Of a stretch of 64,000 bases of DNA, positions 51,182 through 60,424 are shown piece by piece. The stretch comes from Brevibacillus choshinensis (lineage in GTDB: Bacteria; Bacillota; Bacilli; Brevibacillales; Brevibacillaceae). A model generated the notes under the pieces. That model saw only the letters and a program-made list of their open reading frames with translations, was not told the DNA's origin and searched no databases. The stretch covers positions 1,267,001-1,331,000 of the forward strand of contig NZ_LJJB01000013.1 of the NCBI RefSeq assembly GCF_001420695.1, read 5' to 3'. Numbering within the stretch: the stretch's first letter is position 1; every line of letters begins with the position of its first letter. The position numbers were made by a program, and so were the translations under genes.

Positions 51182-51802
51182 CTATTCAATTTTGACTTTT
51201 CTGCGCTCCTCAATTTGACGCTGCAAGATATACTTGCGCAGATTGTGGAAGTGACGCGCATTGATTCCTTTGATTGTACAGCCTAACATATGATGACGTC
51301 CCTCGATCCGCTCGTGGATGACCTGTAGCTCTGCCTTGATGACCCCGTCTGGCCGATTGCGCCCATGCAGCTCAGCCGAAAAGAGGATCGGCTGCTCCTC
51401 GGGAATCGGCTTGTCTGAACGGAAGGCCAAACCACCCAGGCTCAGATTGACCAGATCGACCATTTGACTGTATACGGAAAACAGCGAGTCTGGCTCTTTT
51501 GAGGGATACTGAATCCACCCTTTCAGTTCCATATCAAATCGCGGGTAGCGACGCCGTTGCTCACGGAATTCAACCGCTGTCGGCGAATGGAACAAAAAGA
51601 GCCGATTGTTTTCTTTGGCCACGACCACTGCCTCAAAATTATTAACAGATTCATAGTCAATCGTCAGCAAACAAGGGAGCTGATCCCCTACCGTCACATC
51701 TACCTGACAGGGAAAGACGGCTTCGATCAGATCCCCTTCTTCGTATGTAACATTGCCTTCTATCATCCGATTGCCTTTTTTAATTTGTAATATGCTTTCC
51801 AT
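51182..51802 (-). CDS. PilZ domain protein with YcgR-like N-terminal domain (c-di-GMP effector)
   Basis: 206 residues. The N-terminal YcgR-N-like barrel (residues about 1-85) ends at the c-di-GMP switch EFREQRRRYPRFD (RxxxR), and the PilZ domain contains NLSLGGLAF (the second signature D/NxSxxG). Homologues such as B. subtilis YpfA/MotI bind c-di-GMP and brake flagella. ATG at 51802 lies 7 nt after TGGAG. Monocistronic, with a decayed gene directly downstream. Confidence 0.87.
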   Translation of the reverse strand: MESILQIKKGNRMIEGNVTYEEGDLIEAVFPCQVDVTVGDQLPCLLTIDYESVNNFEAVVVAKENNRLFLFHSPTAVEFREQRRRYPRFDMELKGWIQYPSKEPDSLFSVYSQMVDLVNLSLGGLAFRSDKPIPEEQPILFSAELHGRNRPDGVIKAELQVIHERIEGRHHMLGCTIKGINARHFHNLRKYILQRQIEERRKVKIE

Positions 51803-51920
51803 CTGCGGTCTCCACCACTTCGCACAATATTTTACCGGGTTTTTCAAATTCTTTACCTGGATGTTTTTCGCGGAAAATAAGGTATAATGGGAACATTGAC
51901 AGATAGGAGGTTACAGTCCG

Positions 51921-52094
51921 ATGAATCGTTATCAATTGGTAACATTAGCTTTGGCATTTTGCGTAACCGCCTGTCTCATCGGAGTTGGCATTTCCATTGG
52001 GGAAAATAGCCCCCTTGGTATCCTTGGCTGTATCGTTGTTGCCTTCTCATTGATGGGATTTGGCTTTTCGTACAAGCGCAAGAACATGCGCTGA
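51921..52094 (+). CDS. ylaF: YlaF family (DUF5325) small membrane protein
   Basis: 57 residues: two membrane helices (LVTLALAFCVTACLIGVGISIG and ILGCIVVAFSLMGFGFSY) and a basic C-terminus. ATG follows AGGAGG at 8 nt; a TATAAT at 51883-51888 precedes it. Matches the DUF5325/YlaF group in length and topology; function not known. Confidence 0.75.
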   Translation: MNRYQLVTLALAFCVTACLIGVGISIGENSPLGILGCIVVAFSLMGFGFSYKRKNMR

Positions 52095-52105
52095 CCCCTT
52101 TTCCG

Positions 52106-53161
52106 TTACCTTCTCACAAGCAAACTATTCACATAGAACAGCAGCGATGGCAAGCCTTTCGCCTGTTTTAGCAGCTGTTTTGCAATGGTGTAAATACGTG
52201 GCTGGCTGCGGTTTACTTTTCGATCTGCCAAGTAAAATGCAATGAGCCCGTCCACGATCATACGGTGAAATGAAGGATTTGGCAAGCGTCTAACGCTTGC
52301 CTTTGCTTGTTTTATGAAATATTGTAAACGATCCGTTGCGTCCCGCTCCGAGTCATAGTAACTGACGAAGTTTAGATCCCCGCCCAGTCTGTCTTCTTCC
52401 AGGTCAATCAAATAATCAAGCAAAATGTGCAAGCCGCACAACCACGGGAAGTAAGCCTCACTCACCTCACGGATCTGCTCATCGGATACATCCTCCTGCG
52501 TCGCCAGACAGAACAGGGCAAAAATCCCGATCGTTGAGCCTGTTACCGCCGCAAACTCCTGCCAGTACAGTTCCCCATACTTTTCCTCATATTTCCCCCA
52601 CCACTTCAGCAGCTCACCTTCCCGTAAATGCGGGGCAATGTGCTTGTACACTTGAAGATCGCTGTACAGGGTCGAAAACTCCACTACTTGAGGCTGAATC
52701 TTGGTAAAAGCGGGCAATTGTGCCGCATATCGCTGACAGGTCTGAACCAGTGACATCAGATACCCGCCGTCGTCCTTTTCTTCCCGATATAGATAGTAGT
52801 CTCGCAATGGTGCTCCCGGTGTAAGGGCATCTTGCATGGATACGTGAAGCTGCCGAAAATCTTGCGGATCTAAAGACGTGCTGCGATCACACAGGTTGTC
52901 CAAATAATCGCTAATCGTTTGATAGGCCACAATCAGCGGCACGATCGTCTCTACGTATGGAATCACCTGGGCGGCGTACACCGATCCTCCCTGGCAATGA
53001 AATTTCTTCGTGTTCATACTATCTAATGCCTGTTTTCTCAGTTCCGGATTGGGAATGGTCTGCGCTCGCTCACGCCAAGCCGCAAACTCTCGTTCCAGAA
53101 CAGGTTGGACATGGCGATAGACTCGATACAGTAGCTGCCATGGATTACGCAGTTCGCTCAC
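52106..53161 (-). CDS. ytpB: tetraprenyl-beta-curcumene synthase, YtpB family (DUF2600)
   Basis: 351 residues. The YtpB family of large terpene cyclases lacks canonical DDxxD; here the conserved stretches YQTISDYLDNLCDRS and HILLDYLIDLEEDRLGGDLNFV supply the acidic residues. In B. subtilis the enzyme makes tetraprenyl-beta-curcumene, the precursor of C35 baciterpenol/sporulene. The GTG at 53161 has GGGAGGG 6 nt upstream. The partner cyclase gene is not in the window. Confidence 0.9.
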   Translation of the reverse strand: MSELRNPWQLLYRVYRHVQPVLEREFAAWRERAQTIPNPELRKQALDSMNTKKFHCQGGSVYAAQVIPYVETIVPLIVAYQTISDYLDNLCDRSTSLDPQDFRQLHVSMQDALTPGAPLRDYYLYREEKDDGGYLMSLVQTCQRYAAQLPAFTKIQPQVVEFSTLYSDLQVYKHIAPHLREGELLKWWGKYEEKYGELYWQEFAAVTGSTIGIFALFCLATQEDVSDEQIREVSEAYFPWLCGLHILLDYLIDLEEDRLGGDLNFVSYYDSERDATDRLQYFIKQAKASVRRLPNPSFHRMIVDGLIAFYLADRKVNRSQPRIYTIAKQLLKQAKGLPSLLFYVNSLLVRR

Positions 53162-53233
53162 TTGCTTCCCTCCCAACACAACAATAGTGATATCTTACCA
53201 CATTTGCTGTCTCGCACCAAAAAAGCAATTGTA

Positions 53234-54151
53234 TTATCCGATCCTGCGTTTGGATTCCATATAAAGAACGAACATGAATTTCTTTGTGTTGATTTTCGTG
53301 GAAGACAGGGCCGTTTCTTTTTGCGACTCCAGTTCGCGCATACGTTTGCGCACCTCGGTAAAGTCAAAGAAGGTAGAGGCATACGTCTCGAATTTGGGAT
53401 TGCTGTAGTCCGTCAGCCCAAGGGAGGCTAGATGGGTCAAAGCCTGGTAGATGGCGCGACGAACTCGCTGCTCTGCTGCCTTTATCTCTTTTTGTACGAG
53501 GGCTGCTTCCTCGGTCCCCAGTTTGATTGCTGCGACTTGTAAAAAAATCTCTTTTAAGGAAGGGAAATTTCCGTCTCCGGATTTTTCTTTTTCCCAGCGA
53601 TGCAGATACTCCATCATATCGAGTAGATCCCTTGACCCCGTTTCACTGATCATGCCCAGCTCCGTCAGCAGAAAGCGTGCGGATGTGGTGATGCTGCGCT
53701 CCGTGTAGACCTGCTCTTTTTTCGGTTGACCCGCATTTCCTCCGAGCACACTCAATGAGCGCTGGATACCTTCGATCGATTGCTGCAAGAGTATCCTCTC
53801 ACGTACCTTTTGCATGACGCTGATCACTTCCAGCCTGTTTACAGGCTTGGTGATGTAGTATTCGATCCCCAAAGAGTACGCCTCTGCAATCATCTCTTTG
53901 GATTCGATCTGCGAAATCATGACGATCTTTCCAGGGTAGTCCTGCAATTGGCGCACTGTCTCAATCCCGTCACGATTTGGCATCAACAGATCAATCAGGA
54001 GAATATCAGCCCGTTTCCATTCCAGAAAATCACGGTCAATCTGCGAGCCGTCCTCCGCCTCCCCACAGACTTCACCCAAGTCGGCATCTTCAATGATATG
54101 AGTGAGCATGGATCGAATAGCGGGATCATCATCTGTAATGAAATAACGCAT
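53234..54151 (-). CDS. glnL: response regulator of the GlnL/YcbB type
   Basis: 305 residues. Receiver domain with D54 (ILLIDLLMPNRDG), then the YcbB-type DNA-binding output domain (RFLLTELGMISETGSRDLLDMMEYLHRW ... VRRAIYQALTHLASLGLTDYSNPKFE). In B. subtilis GlnL binds TTTTGT direct repeats upstream of a glutaminase-glutamine transporter operon. Here it is encoded with its kinase, divergent from a TAXI-TRAP transporter whose promoter region carries three TTTTRT repeats. Confidence 0.9.
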   Translation of the reverse strand: MRYFITDDDPAIRSMLTHIIEDADLGEVCGEAEDGSQIDRDFLEWKRADILLIDLLMPNRDGIETVRQLQDYPGKIVMISQIESKEMIAEAYSLGIEYYITKPVNRLEVISVMQKVRERILLQQSIEGIQRSLSVLGGNAGQPKKEQVYTERSITTSARFLLTELGMISETGSRDLLDMMEYLHRWEKEKSGDGNFPSLKEIFLQVAAIKLGTEEAALVQKEIKAAEQRVRRAIYQALTHLASLGLTDYSNPKFETYASTFFDFTEVRKRMRELESQKETALSSTKINTKKFMFVLYMESKRRIG

Positions 54152-54155
54152 ACTT

Positions 54156-55436
54156 TCACCCTTTCTGAACGAGACTGGCAATTGGTAATCGTATGATGAA
54201 CAAAGTCCCGCGCTCTTGCTTTTCTTCCGAGATCTCGATGTGACCTTGCAGGTTGTCGATCACTTCCTTTACATAACAAAGGCCGATACCCGTAGATGGC
54301 TTTCCAGACACATCGTATTTCGTGGTAAATCCGGGCATGAACAACAGCTCTTTGTCCTTCACCTGAATTCCAGGACCGTCATCCGCAACGGAAAATTGAA
54401 TCCATTGGCGCGATTCTGACAAAGATGCCGAGATCGATACCGTTCCTTTGTCTTGAATGGCCTCTACTGCATTTGCGACCAAATTATTGACGAGTGACAA
54501 GGTCGTGTAAATATGGCAAGCCAGATAAGGAGCAGCTACATCCGACTCAAACCAAATTGTTTTCCCCAACAGACGTGCGTACTTCTCCTGCGCACGTACG
54601 ATCATGGCGATCAATTCTCCCATGGGCATGTAGTCGCGTTCATTCTGGTCAGAAATCAGCTTGGAGAGTCCTGCATAGATACGCTGATTGTCTTTCTTTA
54701 CTTCATGGACTTGTCCCGCGATCGAGAGTGCCTGCTTGGAGTAACGATCGATCCAGTCGTCAGCGCCTTGTTCTTTCATTTTCCGGTAGAGATCGTAGCA
54801 TTCACGGGTGATGTCCTCGACCTGATGCAGTGTCTTTTTCAGATGAATAGATTCCTCGTACAAGTTGGAAATTAGCATCAAAACGCGTTCATTTCGGTTG
54901 CGCTGTTGCTTCTCCATCCATTTTGCCTGCCGAAGCTGAATGATGTTAAAAAAGCTGAGGACAAAAAAACTGCGGATGAGTGCGATGGCTGTAATGGGAC
55001 CGATAACCGACAATTGCAGAACATTGTCCCACGAAGAAGAACGAAACGACAGCTCGACCAGATTGGCTCCGATTTCAGCGGCCGTTCCGAGCAAGCCCAC
55101 CCAGAGTGGCAAATGATGAAACAGGTTTACACGGAAGAGGGAAAACAATCCGGCAAACGTGGCGTAAAAAAAGAAAGCTGGCAAATGCATATGAAACGAA
55201 ACGACGACATCAACAACGTCCTGCGACAGCCAGTCCAGAATGATGCGAAACAACACAACCGTCGCACCCGTCAGTACTCCCGCTACAAACGATGGCCGCA
55301 GCCACAACAGCAAAAAGAAAAAGGCTGTCGTCCCAAAGCTGATTCGAAAATCGTCCTGAAAGGGATGAAACTTTAATTCTCCCGCAATTGGCACGGTGAG
55401 TAGCATGACTAGAAGAATATAGAGGTTCTCTCTCAT
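54156..55436 (-). CDS. glnK: sensor histidine kinase of the GlnK/YcbA type
   Basis: 426 residues. N-terminal region with six membrane helices (ILLVMLLTVPIAGELKF; FFFLLLWLRPSFVAGVLTG), a coiled linker, a phospho-acceptor region (VHEVKKDNQRIYAGL) and an ATPase domain with LVNNLVANAVEAIQD, DDGPGIQ and STGIGLCYVKEV. It lies 4 bp upstream of glnL and pairs with it. The ATG at 55436 has GGAGGA 14 nt upstream, a wide gap, so translation may be modest. Predicted to sense glutamine or glutamate. Confidence 0.88.
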   Translation of the reverse strand: MRENLYILLVMLLTVPIAGELKFHPFQDDFRISFGTTAFFFLLLWLRPSFVAGVLTGATVVLFRIILDWLSQDVVDVVVSFHMHLPAFFFYATFAGLFSLFRVNLFHHLPLWVGLLGTAAEIGANLVELSFRSSSWDNVLQLSVIGPITAIALIRSFFVLSFFNIIQLRQAKWMEKQQRNRNERVLMLISNLYEESIHLKKTLHQVEDITRECYDLYRKMKEQGADDWIDRYSKQALSIAGQVHEVKKDNQRIYAGLSKLISDQNERDYMPMGELIAMIVRAQEKYARLLGKTIWFESDVAAPYLACHIYTTLSLVNNLVANAVEAIQDKGTVSISASLSESRQWIQFSVADDGPGIQVKDKELLFMPGFTTKYDVSGKPSTGIGLCYVKEVIDNLQGHIEISEEKQERGTLFIIRLPIASLVQKG

Positions 55437-55493
55437 CGATGATTGCGCTATCCTCCAACACCCCTCATGGAGCAGATTTCCCAAATTAGAAAA

Positions 55494-55530
55494 CTTGGCT
55501 TTGCCAAGCCTTGGCGCCGGCGAAGCCTTA
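55494..55530. repeat. tandem GC-rich palindromes in the glnK-TAXI intergenic region
   Basis: CTTGGC-TTT-GCCAAG (55494-55508), followed by a second GC-rich palindromic stretch with GGCGCC and GGC-GAA-GCC. REP-like in form; function not known, possibly an mRNA or topoisomerase-interacting element between divergent genes. Confidence 0.45.
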
Positions 55531-55607
55531 GTTGCGCTTATACTATCATCCTTAGAAATTTTATACTTTCAGATAGTACAAGATTCGACATCTATTTTAC
55601 TATATTC

Positions 55608-55633
55608 TTTTATAGTTTTTTGTAGTTTTTTAT
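55608..55633 (+). promoter_or_regulatory. triple TTTTRT repeat, predicted GlnL operator
   Basis: TTTTAT (55608-55613), TTTTGT (55618-55623) and TTTTAT (55628-55633) with AGTT spacers, an exact 10-bp period. The described B. subtilis GlnL site is TTTTGT-N4-TTTTGT. It lies 115 bp upstream of the TAXI gene. Confidence 0.65.
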
Positions 55634-55634
55634 A

Positions 55635-55648
55635 GCTAAGCGCTTACA
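55635..55648 (+). promoter_or_regulatory. CcpA cre-like site
   Basis: GCTAAGCGCTTACA; its complement TGTAAGCGCTTAGC agrees with TGWAANCGNTNWCA at 12 of 14 positions. Adjacent to the GlnL-type repeats, so carbon and glutamine signals may converge there. Confidence 0.5.
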
Positions 55649-55748
55649 CTTCCATGAGATAGTGTCCTTACGGCTATGAAAAAACGTCTGTTTATTCAGA
55701 AGTGGCACTATATTTATACAGTAAACATTTAGATAAGGGGGAATTCTC

Positions 55749-56741
55749 ATGAAAAAACGCAGTACGCTTCTCTCGCTGACCCTGCTCTTGACCATGTCCT
55801 TGGTTACAGCATGTGGCGGCGGTGGCAACGCAGCTCCAGGAGGAAATACCAGTGGCGGCAGCAACGATCCGTCACAGCTGGTCATCGCTACAGGCGGTAC
55901 AGGTGGTACTTATTATCCACTGGGCGGCGGAATGGCTGACCACATCACCAAAAACGCTGGTATCACAGCAACAGCTCAAGCAACTGGTGCATCCGCTGAG
56001 AACATCCGCCTGCTGCGCGACAAAAAAGCTGATATCGCTTTCACGCAAAATGATATCGCTGAGTACGCAGCAAAAGGTACAAACATGTTTGAAAAAGATG
56101 GAAAAATCGAAGCATTCCAAGCACTGGGCGCTCTCTATGACGAAACGATCCAAATCGTAGTGTCCGCTGACAGCAACATCAAGACCGTAGCCGACCTGAA
56201 AGGCAAACGTGTTTCTGTAGGCGCACCAGGTAGCGGTACCGAAGTAAACGCTCAACAAATTCTGGAAGCGTACGGCCTGAAATTCGAAGACACCCAATTG
56301 CAACGCCTCTCCTTTGCTGACTCTGCCAAAGCAATCCAAGACGGACAGCTGGATGCTGCGTTCCAAACAGCTGGTACACCAACAGCTGCCATCACCGAAT
56401 TGGCTGCAACAACAGGCGTAAAAATTATCCCGATCGAAGCAGACAAGATCGACGCGATCATTGCCAAATATCCTTTCTATGTAAAAACAACCGTTCCAGC
56501 TAACACGTATCAAACCGTACCAGAAGAAGTGACTACCGTTTCTGTTAAGTCCATGCTGGTTGTACGCGCTGATTTGAGCGAAGACCTCGTTTACAAAATG
56601 ACGAAGGCAATCTTCGACAACACAGACAAACTCGGTCATGCAAAAGCAAAAGAAATCAAGATGGAAAGCGTATTGGCTGGTGTGAGCTTGCCTGTACATC
56701 CAGGAGCGAAAAAGTACTTTGATGAAAAAGGCGTGAAATAG
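55749..56741 (+). CDS. TAXI family TRAP transporter solute-binding lipoprotein
   Basis: 330 residues. Signal peptide with lipobox (LVTACGGG), a Gly/Asn-rich linker, then the TAXI domain with IATGGTGGTYYPLGGGMADHI, the characteristic sugar-free carboxylate-binding opening, and GKRVSVGAPGSGTEVNAQQIL. Extracellular membrane-anchored ligand binder of a tripartite transporter; characterised TAXI proteins bind glutamate or glutamine, matching the GlnK/GlnL-like pair next door. ATG follows AAGGGGG. First gene of a three-gene operon. Confidence 0.92.
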   Translation: MKKRSTLLSLTLLLTMSLVTACGGGGNAAPGGNTSGGSNDPSQLVIATGGTGGTYYPLGGGMADHITKNAGITATAQATGASAENIRLLRDKKADIAFTQNDIAEYAAKGTNMFEKDGKIEAFQALGALYDETIQIVVSADSNIKTVADLKGKRVSVGAPGSGTEVNAQQILEAYGLKFEDTQLQRLSFADSAKAIQDGQLDAAFQTAGTPTAAITELAATTGVKIIPIEADKIDAIIAKYPFYVKTTVPANTYQTVPEEVTTVSVKSMLVVRADLSEDLVYKMTKAIFDNTDKLGHAKAKEIKMESVLAGVSLPVHPGAKKYFDEKGVK

Positions 56742-56747
56742 GATTTC

Positions 56748-57269
56748 ATGCTTGTGAGAACACAGAAAGGGCGGACCGCGTTCCGCCTTTTCTCCTTACT
56801 GCTTCTACTGGCGGCGGTCACAGGCTTTTGCACGATCCCCTTATTTCCTTCTCTCGTGATTCGAGACACGCTGTCCCACAAGCTCATGTGGAGCAGCAAG
56901 ATAGCAGACGATACGACCTTTGGCATTCGTTGGACTCATTCCATTCATCGCTCCTTAATTGAAGAGCAATACCGCATCCAGGGCGGACAGATCATTTTGG
57001 CGGAAATGTCCTTCCATGACTACGGTATCGGCATGGAAAACGAGCTGTCCCCAGGTGAAGAACTGGTCATCTCGGACGGAGCATTCCGCATTCGTCACAT
57101 GAACCGTGTCTTTCCTGCCCTCCACTTGTTTATCGGACAGGTGCGGGCTAACCATACTTTGCTTTTCGCAGGCAGTGAGATTCCGCTTAGTTCCATCGAC
57201 AAACCGGGATCTGCCATTACCATTCAGGCAGAAAAGCGATCCATATTGAGCAAGATAGGAGGCTACTAG
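56748..57269 (+). CDS. DUF1850 domain protein of the TAXI-TRAP locus
   Basis: 173 residues. One N-terminal membrane helix (FSLLLLLAAVTGFCTIPLF), then a beta-rich extracytoplasmic domain with RWTHSIHRSLIEEQYRI and MSFHDYGIGMENEL, the DUF1850 landmarks. Genes of this family lie between TAXI and TRAP permease genes in many bacteria; the precise function is unsettled, perhaps an accessory transporter subunit. Starts 6 bp after the TAXI gene and abuts the permease. Confidence 0.85.
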   Translation: MLVRTQKGRTAFRLFSLLLLLAAVTGFCTIPLFPSLVIRDTLSHKLMWSSKIADDTTFGIRWTHSIHRSLIEEQYRIQGGQIILAEMSFHDYGIGMENELSPGEELVISDGAFRIRHMNRVFPALHLFIGQVRANHTLLFAGSEIPLSSIDKPGSAITIQAEKRSILSKIGGY

Positions 57270-59222
57270 ATGAGCGCAACAAACACACCCAACATGAGTC
57301 AGCAAGAGATGGACAATCTAATTGCCCAGTACGACAAAGAATCAGCTGTACGTCAATTCGTCGGTCCGATGAAGTGGTTCACCTTCCTGCTGCTCATCCT
57401 CTTCTCCGTTTACCAGCTGTCCAGCACGCTCTTTCTCACGCTTCCCCCGCAAATTCATAGGCCCATTCACTTGGCATTTGGTCTTGGGCTGGTCTACCTG
57501 CTATATGCCGGAAGCAGCAAGGGCGACAAAAACAAAGTAGGGATCGTTAACATCATCCTCGCCTTGCTCGGCGTCGGTGTCTGTATGTACTGGGTATTTG
57601 ATTACGAAGGCCTGGTCACACGTACAGGAAATTACACCACCCTGGACATGGTGGTTGGTGGCGTTGCTATCCTGTTGGTACTGGAAGCCGCACGCCGCGT
57701 CGTGGGCATCCCGATTACTCTGATCGCTTGCATTTTTCTGCTCTACACTTATCTCGGCCCGTACATGCCCGGATTCCTCGAGCACCGGGGCAGTGACGTC
57801 GAACGGATTATTGGTCATAGCTACTACACACTGGAAGGGATACTCGGTACGCCACTCGCCGTTTCTTCCACCTTTATCTTTTTGTTCGTTCTGTTTGGAG
57901 CCTTTCTGGAAAAGACCGGTGTCGGTGAGTACTTTAACGACTTGTCCCTGGTGATTGCAGGGCGTCGCATCGGTGGCCCTGCCAAAGTAGCGGTCTTCTC
58001 CAGTGCACTCCAAGGAACCATCAGCGGCAGCTCCGTTGCCAACGTCGTTACATCTGGCGCTTTTACCATCCCGATGATGAAACGCCTCGGCTACCGTCCT
58101 GAGTTTGCCGCAGCTGTAGAAGCCTCTTCCTCCACAGGTGGACAGATCATGCCTCCTGTAATGGGAGCGGCAGCCTTCCTGATGGCCGAATTTATCGGCG
58201 TTCCTTATCTGGATATTGCCAAATCAGCGGCATTGCCTGCCATCCTGTTCTTTGTCGGGATCTGGATCATGACTCACTTTGAAGCAAAGCGTCTCGGCCT
58301 GCGTGGCTTGACCAAAGAAGAGCTGCCAGATAAAAAAGAAGTTCTGAAAAAAATGTACCTGCTGCTGCCAATCGTCATTATCATTACGGCTCTGATGATG
58401 AACATTTCTGCAGAGCGTTCCGCTATCATCGGAATTATCTCGACCATCGTCGTCGGGGCTTTCCGCAAAGAAACACGCATGTCTTTGTCTGATATTCTGG
58501 AAGCACTCGCTTCTGGTGCAAGAATGGCACTCGGTGTCGTTGCCGCTACAGCCTGCGCAGGAATTATCGTAGGTACCATTACCTTGACGGGTATCGGTCT
58601 GAAGCTCGCGAACGGCTTGATCGACCTGGCAGGTGGACAACTGTTCCTGACACTGTTCTTTACGATGATCGCTTCTCTCATTCTCGGGATGGGGACACCT
58701 ACTACAGCGAACTACATCATTACATCGACCATCGCTGCACCTGCACTCGTGCAACTGGGAGTGCCGGAAATTGCTGCTCACATGTTTACGTTCTACTTTG
58801 GTATCGTGGCTGACATTACGCCACCAGTCGCTCTGGCCGCCTTTGCCGCAGCCGGCATAGCCAAGTCAAAACCGATGCGAACCGGTGTCGAGTCTACCCG
58901 ATTATCCATCGCCGCCTTTATGGCCCCGTACATCTTTGTTGTTTCACCCGCCCTACTCTTAATCGATACGACATTCTTTGAATCCATCTGGGTCATGTTG
59001 ACTTCTACTCTCGGAATGATCGGGGTGGGTGCGGGATTGATTGGCTACTGGATGGCAAAGCTTAATCCATTGGAACGCATCCTGGCAATAGCTGGCGGTG
59101 TTTTGGCCGTCATTCCAGGTATCGAAACCGACATCGCTGGATTTATCTTGTTGGGTCTCGTATTCGGCTTGTCCCTATACAAAGCACGCAAGCAAAAGCA
59201 GCAGCTGCAAGCTTCCGCTTAA
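57270..59222 (+). CDS. TRAP transporter fused permease (small and large membrane subunits)
   Basis: 650 residues, about 17-18 helices: the small four-helix Q subunit fused to the large M subunit. The large subunit shows GPAKVAVFSSALQGTISGSSVANVV, EASSSTGGQIMPPVMGAAAF and MGTPTTANYIIT. Sodium- or proton-driven uptake of the ligand delivered by the TAXI protein. AGGAGG lies 7 nt before the ATG. Last gene of the operon, followed by a terminator. Confidence 0.93.
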   Translation: MSATNTPNMSQQEMDNLIAQYDKESAVRQFVGPMKWFTFLLLILFSVYQLSSTLFLTLPPQIHRPIHLAFGLGLVYLLYAGSSKGDKNKVGIVNIILALLGVGVCMYWVFDYEGLVTRTGNYTTLDMVVGGVAILLVLEAARRVVGIPITLIACIFLLYTYLGPYMPGFLEHRGSDVERIIGHSYYTLEGILGTPLAVSSTFIFLFVLFGAFLEKTGVGEYFNDLSLVIAGRRIGGPAKVAVFSSALQGTISGSSVANVVTSGAFTIPMMKRLGYRPEFAAAVEASSSTGGQIMPPVMGAAAFLMAEFIGVPYLDIAKSAALPAILFFVGIWIMTHFEAKRLGLRGLTKEELPDKKEVLKKMYLLLPIVIIITALMMNISAERSAIIGIISTIVVGAFRKETRMSLSDILEALASGARMALGVVAATACAGIIVGTITLTGIGLKLANGLIDLAGGQLFLTLFFTMIASLILGMGTPTTANYIITSTIAAPALVQLGVPEIAAHMFTFYFGIVADITPPVALAAFAAAGIAKSKPMRTGVESTRLSIAAFMAPYIFVVSPALLLIDTTFFESIWVMLTSTLGMIGVGAGLIGYWMAKLNPLERILAIAGGVLAVIPGIETDIAGFILLGLVFGLSLYKARKQKQQLQASA

Positions 59223-59261
59223 CCTTTCCTGCCACCACTCATTGAGTAAGTGATTGTAAAC

Positions 59262-59322
59262 AAAAATCCCTCCCGTACGTTGTTCCCTGAGAGAACAGTC
59301 ACGTACAGGAGGGATTCTTTTT
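59262..59322. terminator. bidirectional terminator between TRAP operon and cvfB
   Basis: AATCCCTCCCGTACGT paired with ACGTACAGGAGGGATT (one mismatch), loop of 20 nt, then TTTTT; the cvfB stop lies 2 bp away on the other strand. Confidence 0.85.
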
Positions 59323-59323
59323 G

Positions 59324-60226
59324 CTAATCGGTTTTAATGACTTTGGTCCAGCCATCTACTTGCTCGACTCTACGTTCCTTCATCAGCTTACCCAGCGCAC
59401 GCTTAAAGCTGGACTTACTCATCTGGAATTTTTCTTGGATGATGTCTGCTTCCGTCTTGTCGGTATACGGCATAGCGCCATCACGATTGTTCATATAGCG
59501 GAGCAGCTTCTCTGCGTCTTCTCCGTATTGGAGTTCTTTACGCTCCCGCATGGAGCCATTCAATCTGCCATCCTCACGCACGAAACTGACGCGGCACCGT
59601 ACTGTTTGACCGATTCTCATTCGCTCTGTCATCTCGTCACGGTGGATGAACATAATGTAATCATCCTCGGTCAGCAAAAACGCCCCAGCTGCAATGACTT
59701 TGTACACCGTAGCTTCCACATTTTTGTTTTTCATGCTCTCATCTGCCAGAACGGAAATCTGCATGACTTCTTGTTCCGTCACAGGCTTTGCCAAAAGTCT
59801 GCCCAGTTTGTCCTGCTTCAGAGCCACCAGCATGCGATCACCGGGTCGCGGCCACTCATCCCTCAACTTTGGCAAATCGTCAACGAACACCAGCAGATGC
59901 TTGTTGATCCCGTTGTCCAAAAACACGCCCATACGCGACGAGAGGTCCACTACCTCCAGCCAGCCGTACTCACCCATCCCTACATAGGGCAGGTCCATCG
60001 TGGCAGCCAGACGGTTTTCGTGGTCGTGGTACAGGAATACCTCGACCTCGTCGTCCATATCCAAAGGTCCATGCGCCTCATTCTTATGCAAAAATACTTC
60101 GTCTTTATCCGACCGTAAAAAGTAACCAATGTCGGTTTTACGTGCCACCGTCATTTCCAGTGTCATCCCCGCTTGTAATTGACTGGGCGGTGTATTCGTC
60201 CGTACCTGTTTGTTCTTATTGTACAT
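59324..60226 (-). CDS. cvfB: S1-like RNA-binding regulatory protein, CvfB/YitL family
   Basis: 300 residues. Three S1-like OB folds (start LQAGMTLEMTVARKTDIGYFLRSDKDEVFLHKNEA; then GWLEVVDLSSRMGVFLDNG; then VYKVIAAGAFLLTEDDYIMFIHRDEM) and a C-terminal winged helix (KSSFKRALGKLMKERRVEQVDG). S. aureus CvfB affects virulence gene expression; B. subtilis YitL is its counterpart. The ATG at 60226 is chosen because GTGAGGA lies about 11 nt upstream. Confidence 0.92.
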   Translation of the reverse strand: MYNKNKQVRTNTPPSQLQAGMTLEMTVARKTDIGYFLRSDKDEVFLHKNEAHGPLDMDDEVEVFLYHDHENRLAATMDLPYVGMGEYGWLEVVDLSSRMGVFLDNGINKHLLVFVDDLPKLRDEWPRPGDRMLVALKQDKLGRLLAKPVTEQEVMQISVLADESMKNKNVEATVYKVIAAGAFLLTEDDYIMFIHRDEMTERMRIGQTVRCRVSFVREDGRLNGSMRERKELQYGEDAEKLLRYMNNRDGAMPYTDKTEADIIQEKFQMSKSSFKRALGKLMKERRVEQVDGWTKVIKTD

Positions 60227-60424
60227 TGCGACCAATTCCTCACTCTCGTCCATCATGCACACTAAATATACCCGTCCGGCAGGGGAAAATACCACAACTT
60301 TTTTCCACGCATCCATACGGAAACACCGTAAAACAGGCAAGTCTTGTACAAGTGGACATACATATGACAATAAGGATTTTCTGCCATTTCTCTATCCACT
60401 TGACGTTAGGAGTGACTGTTCCGT

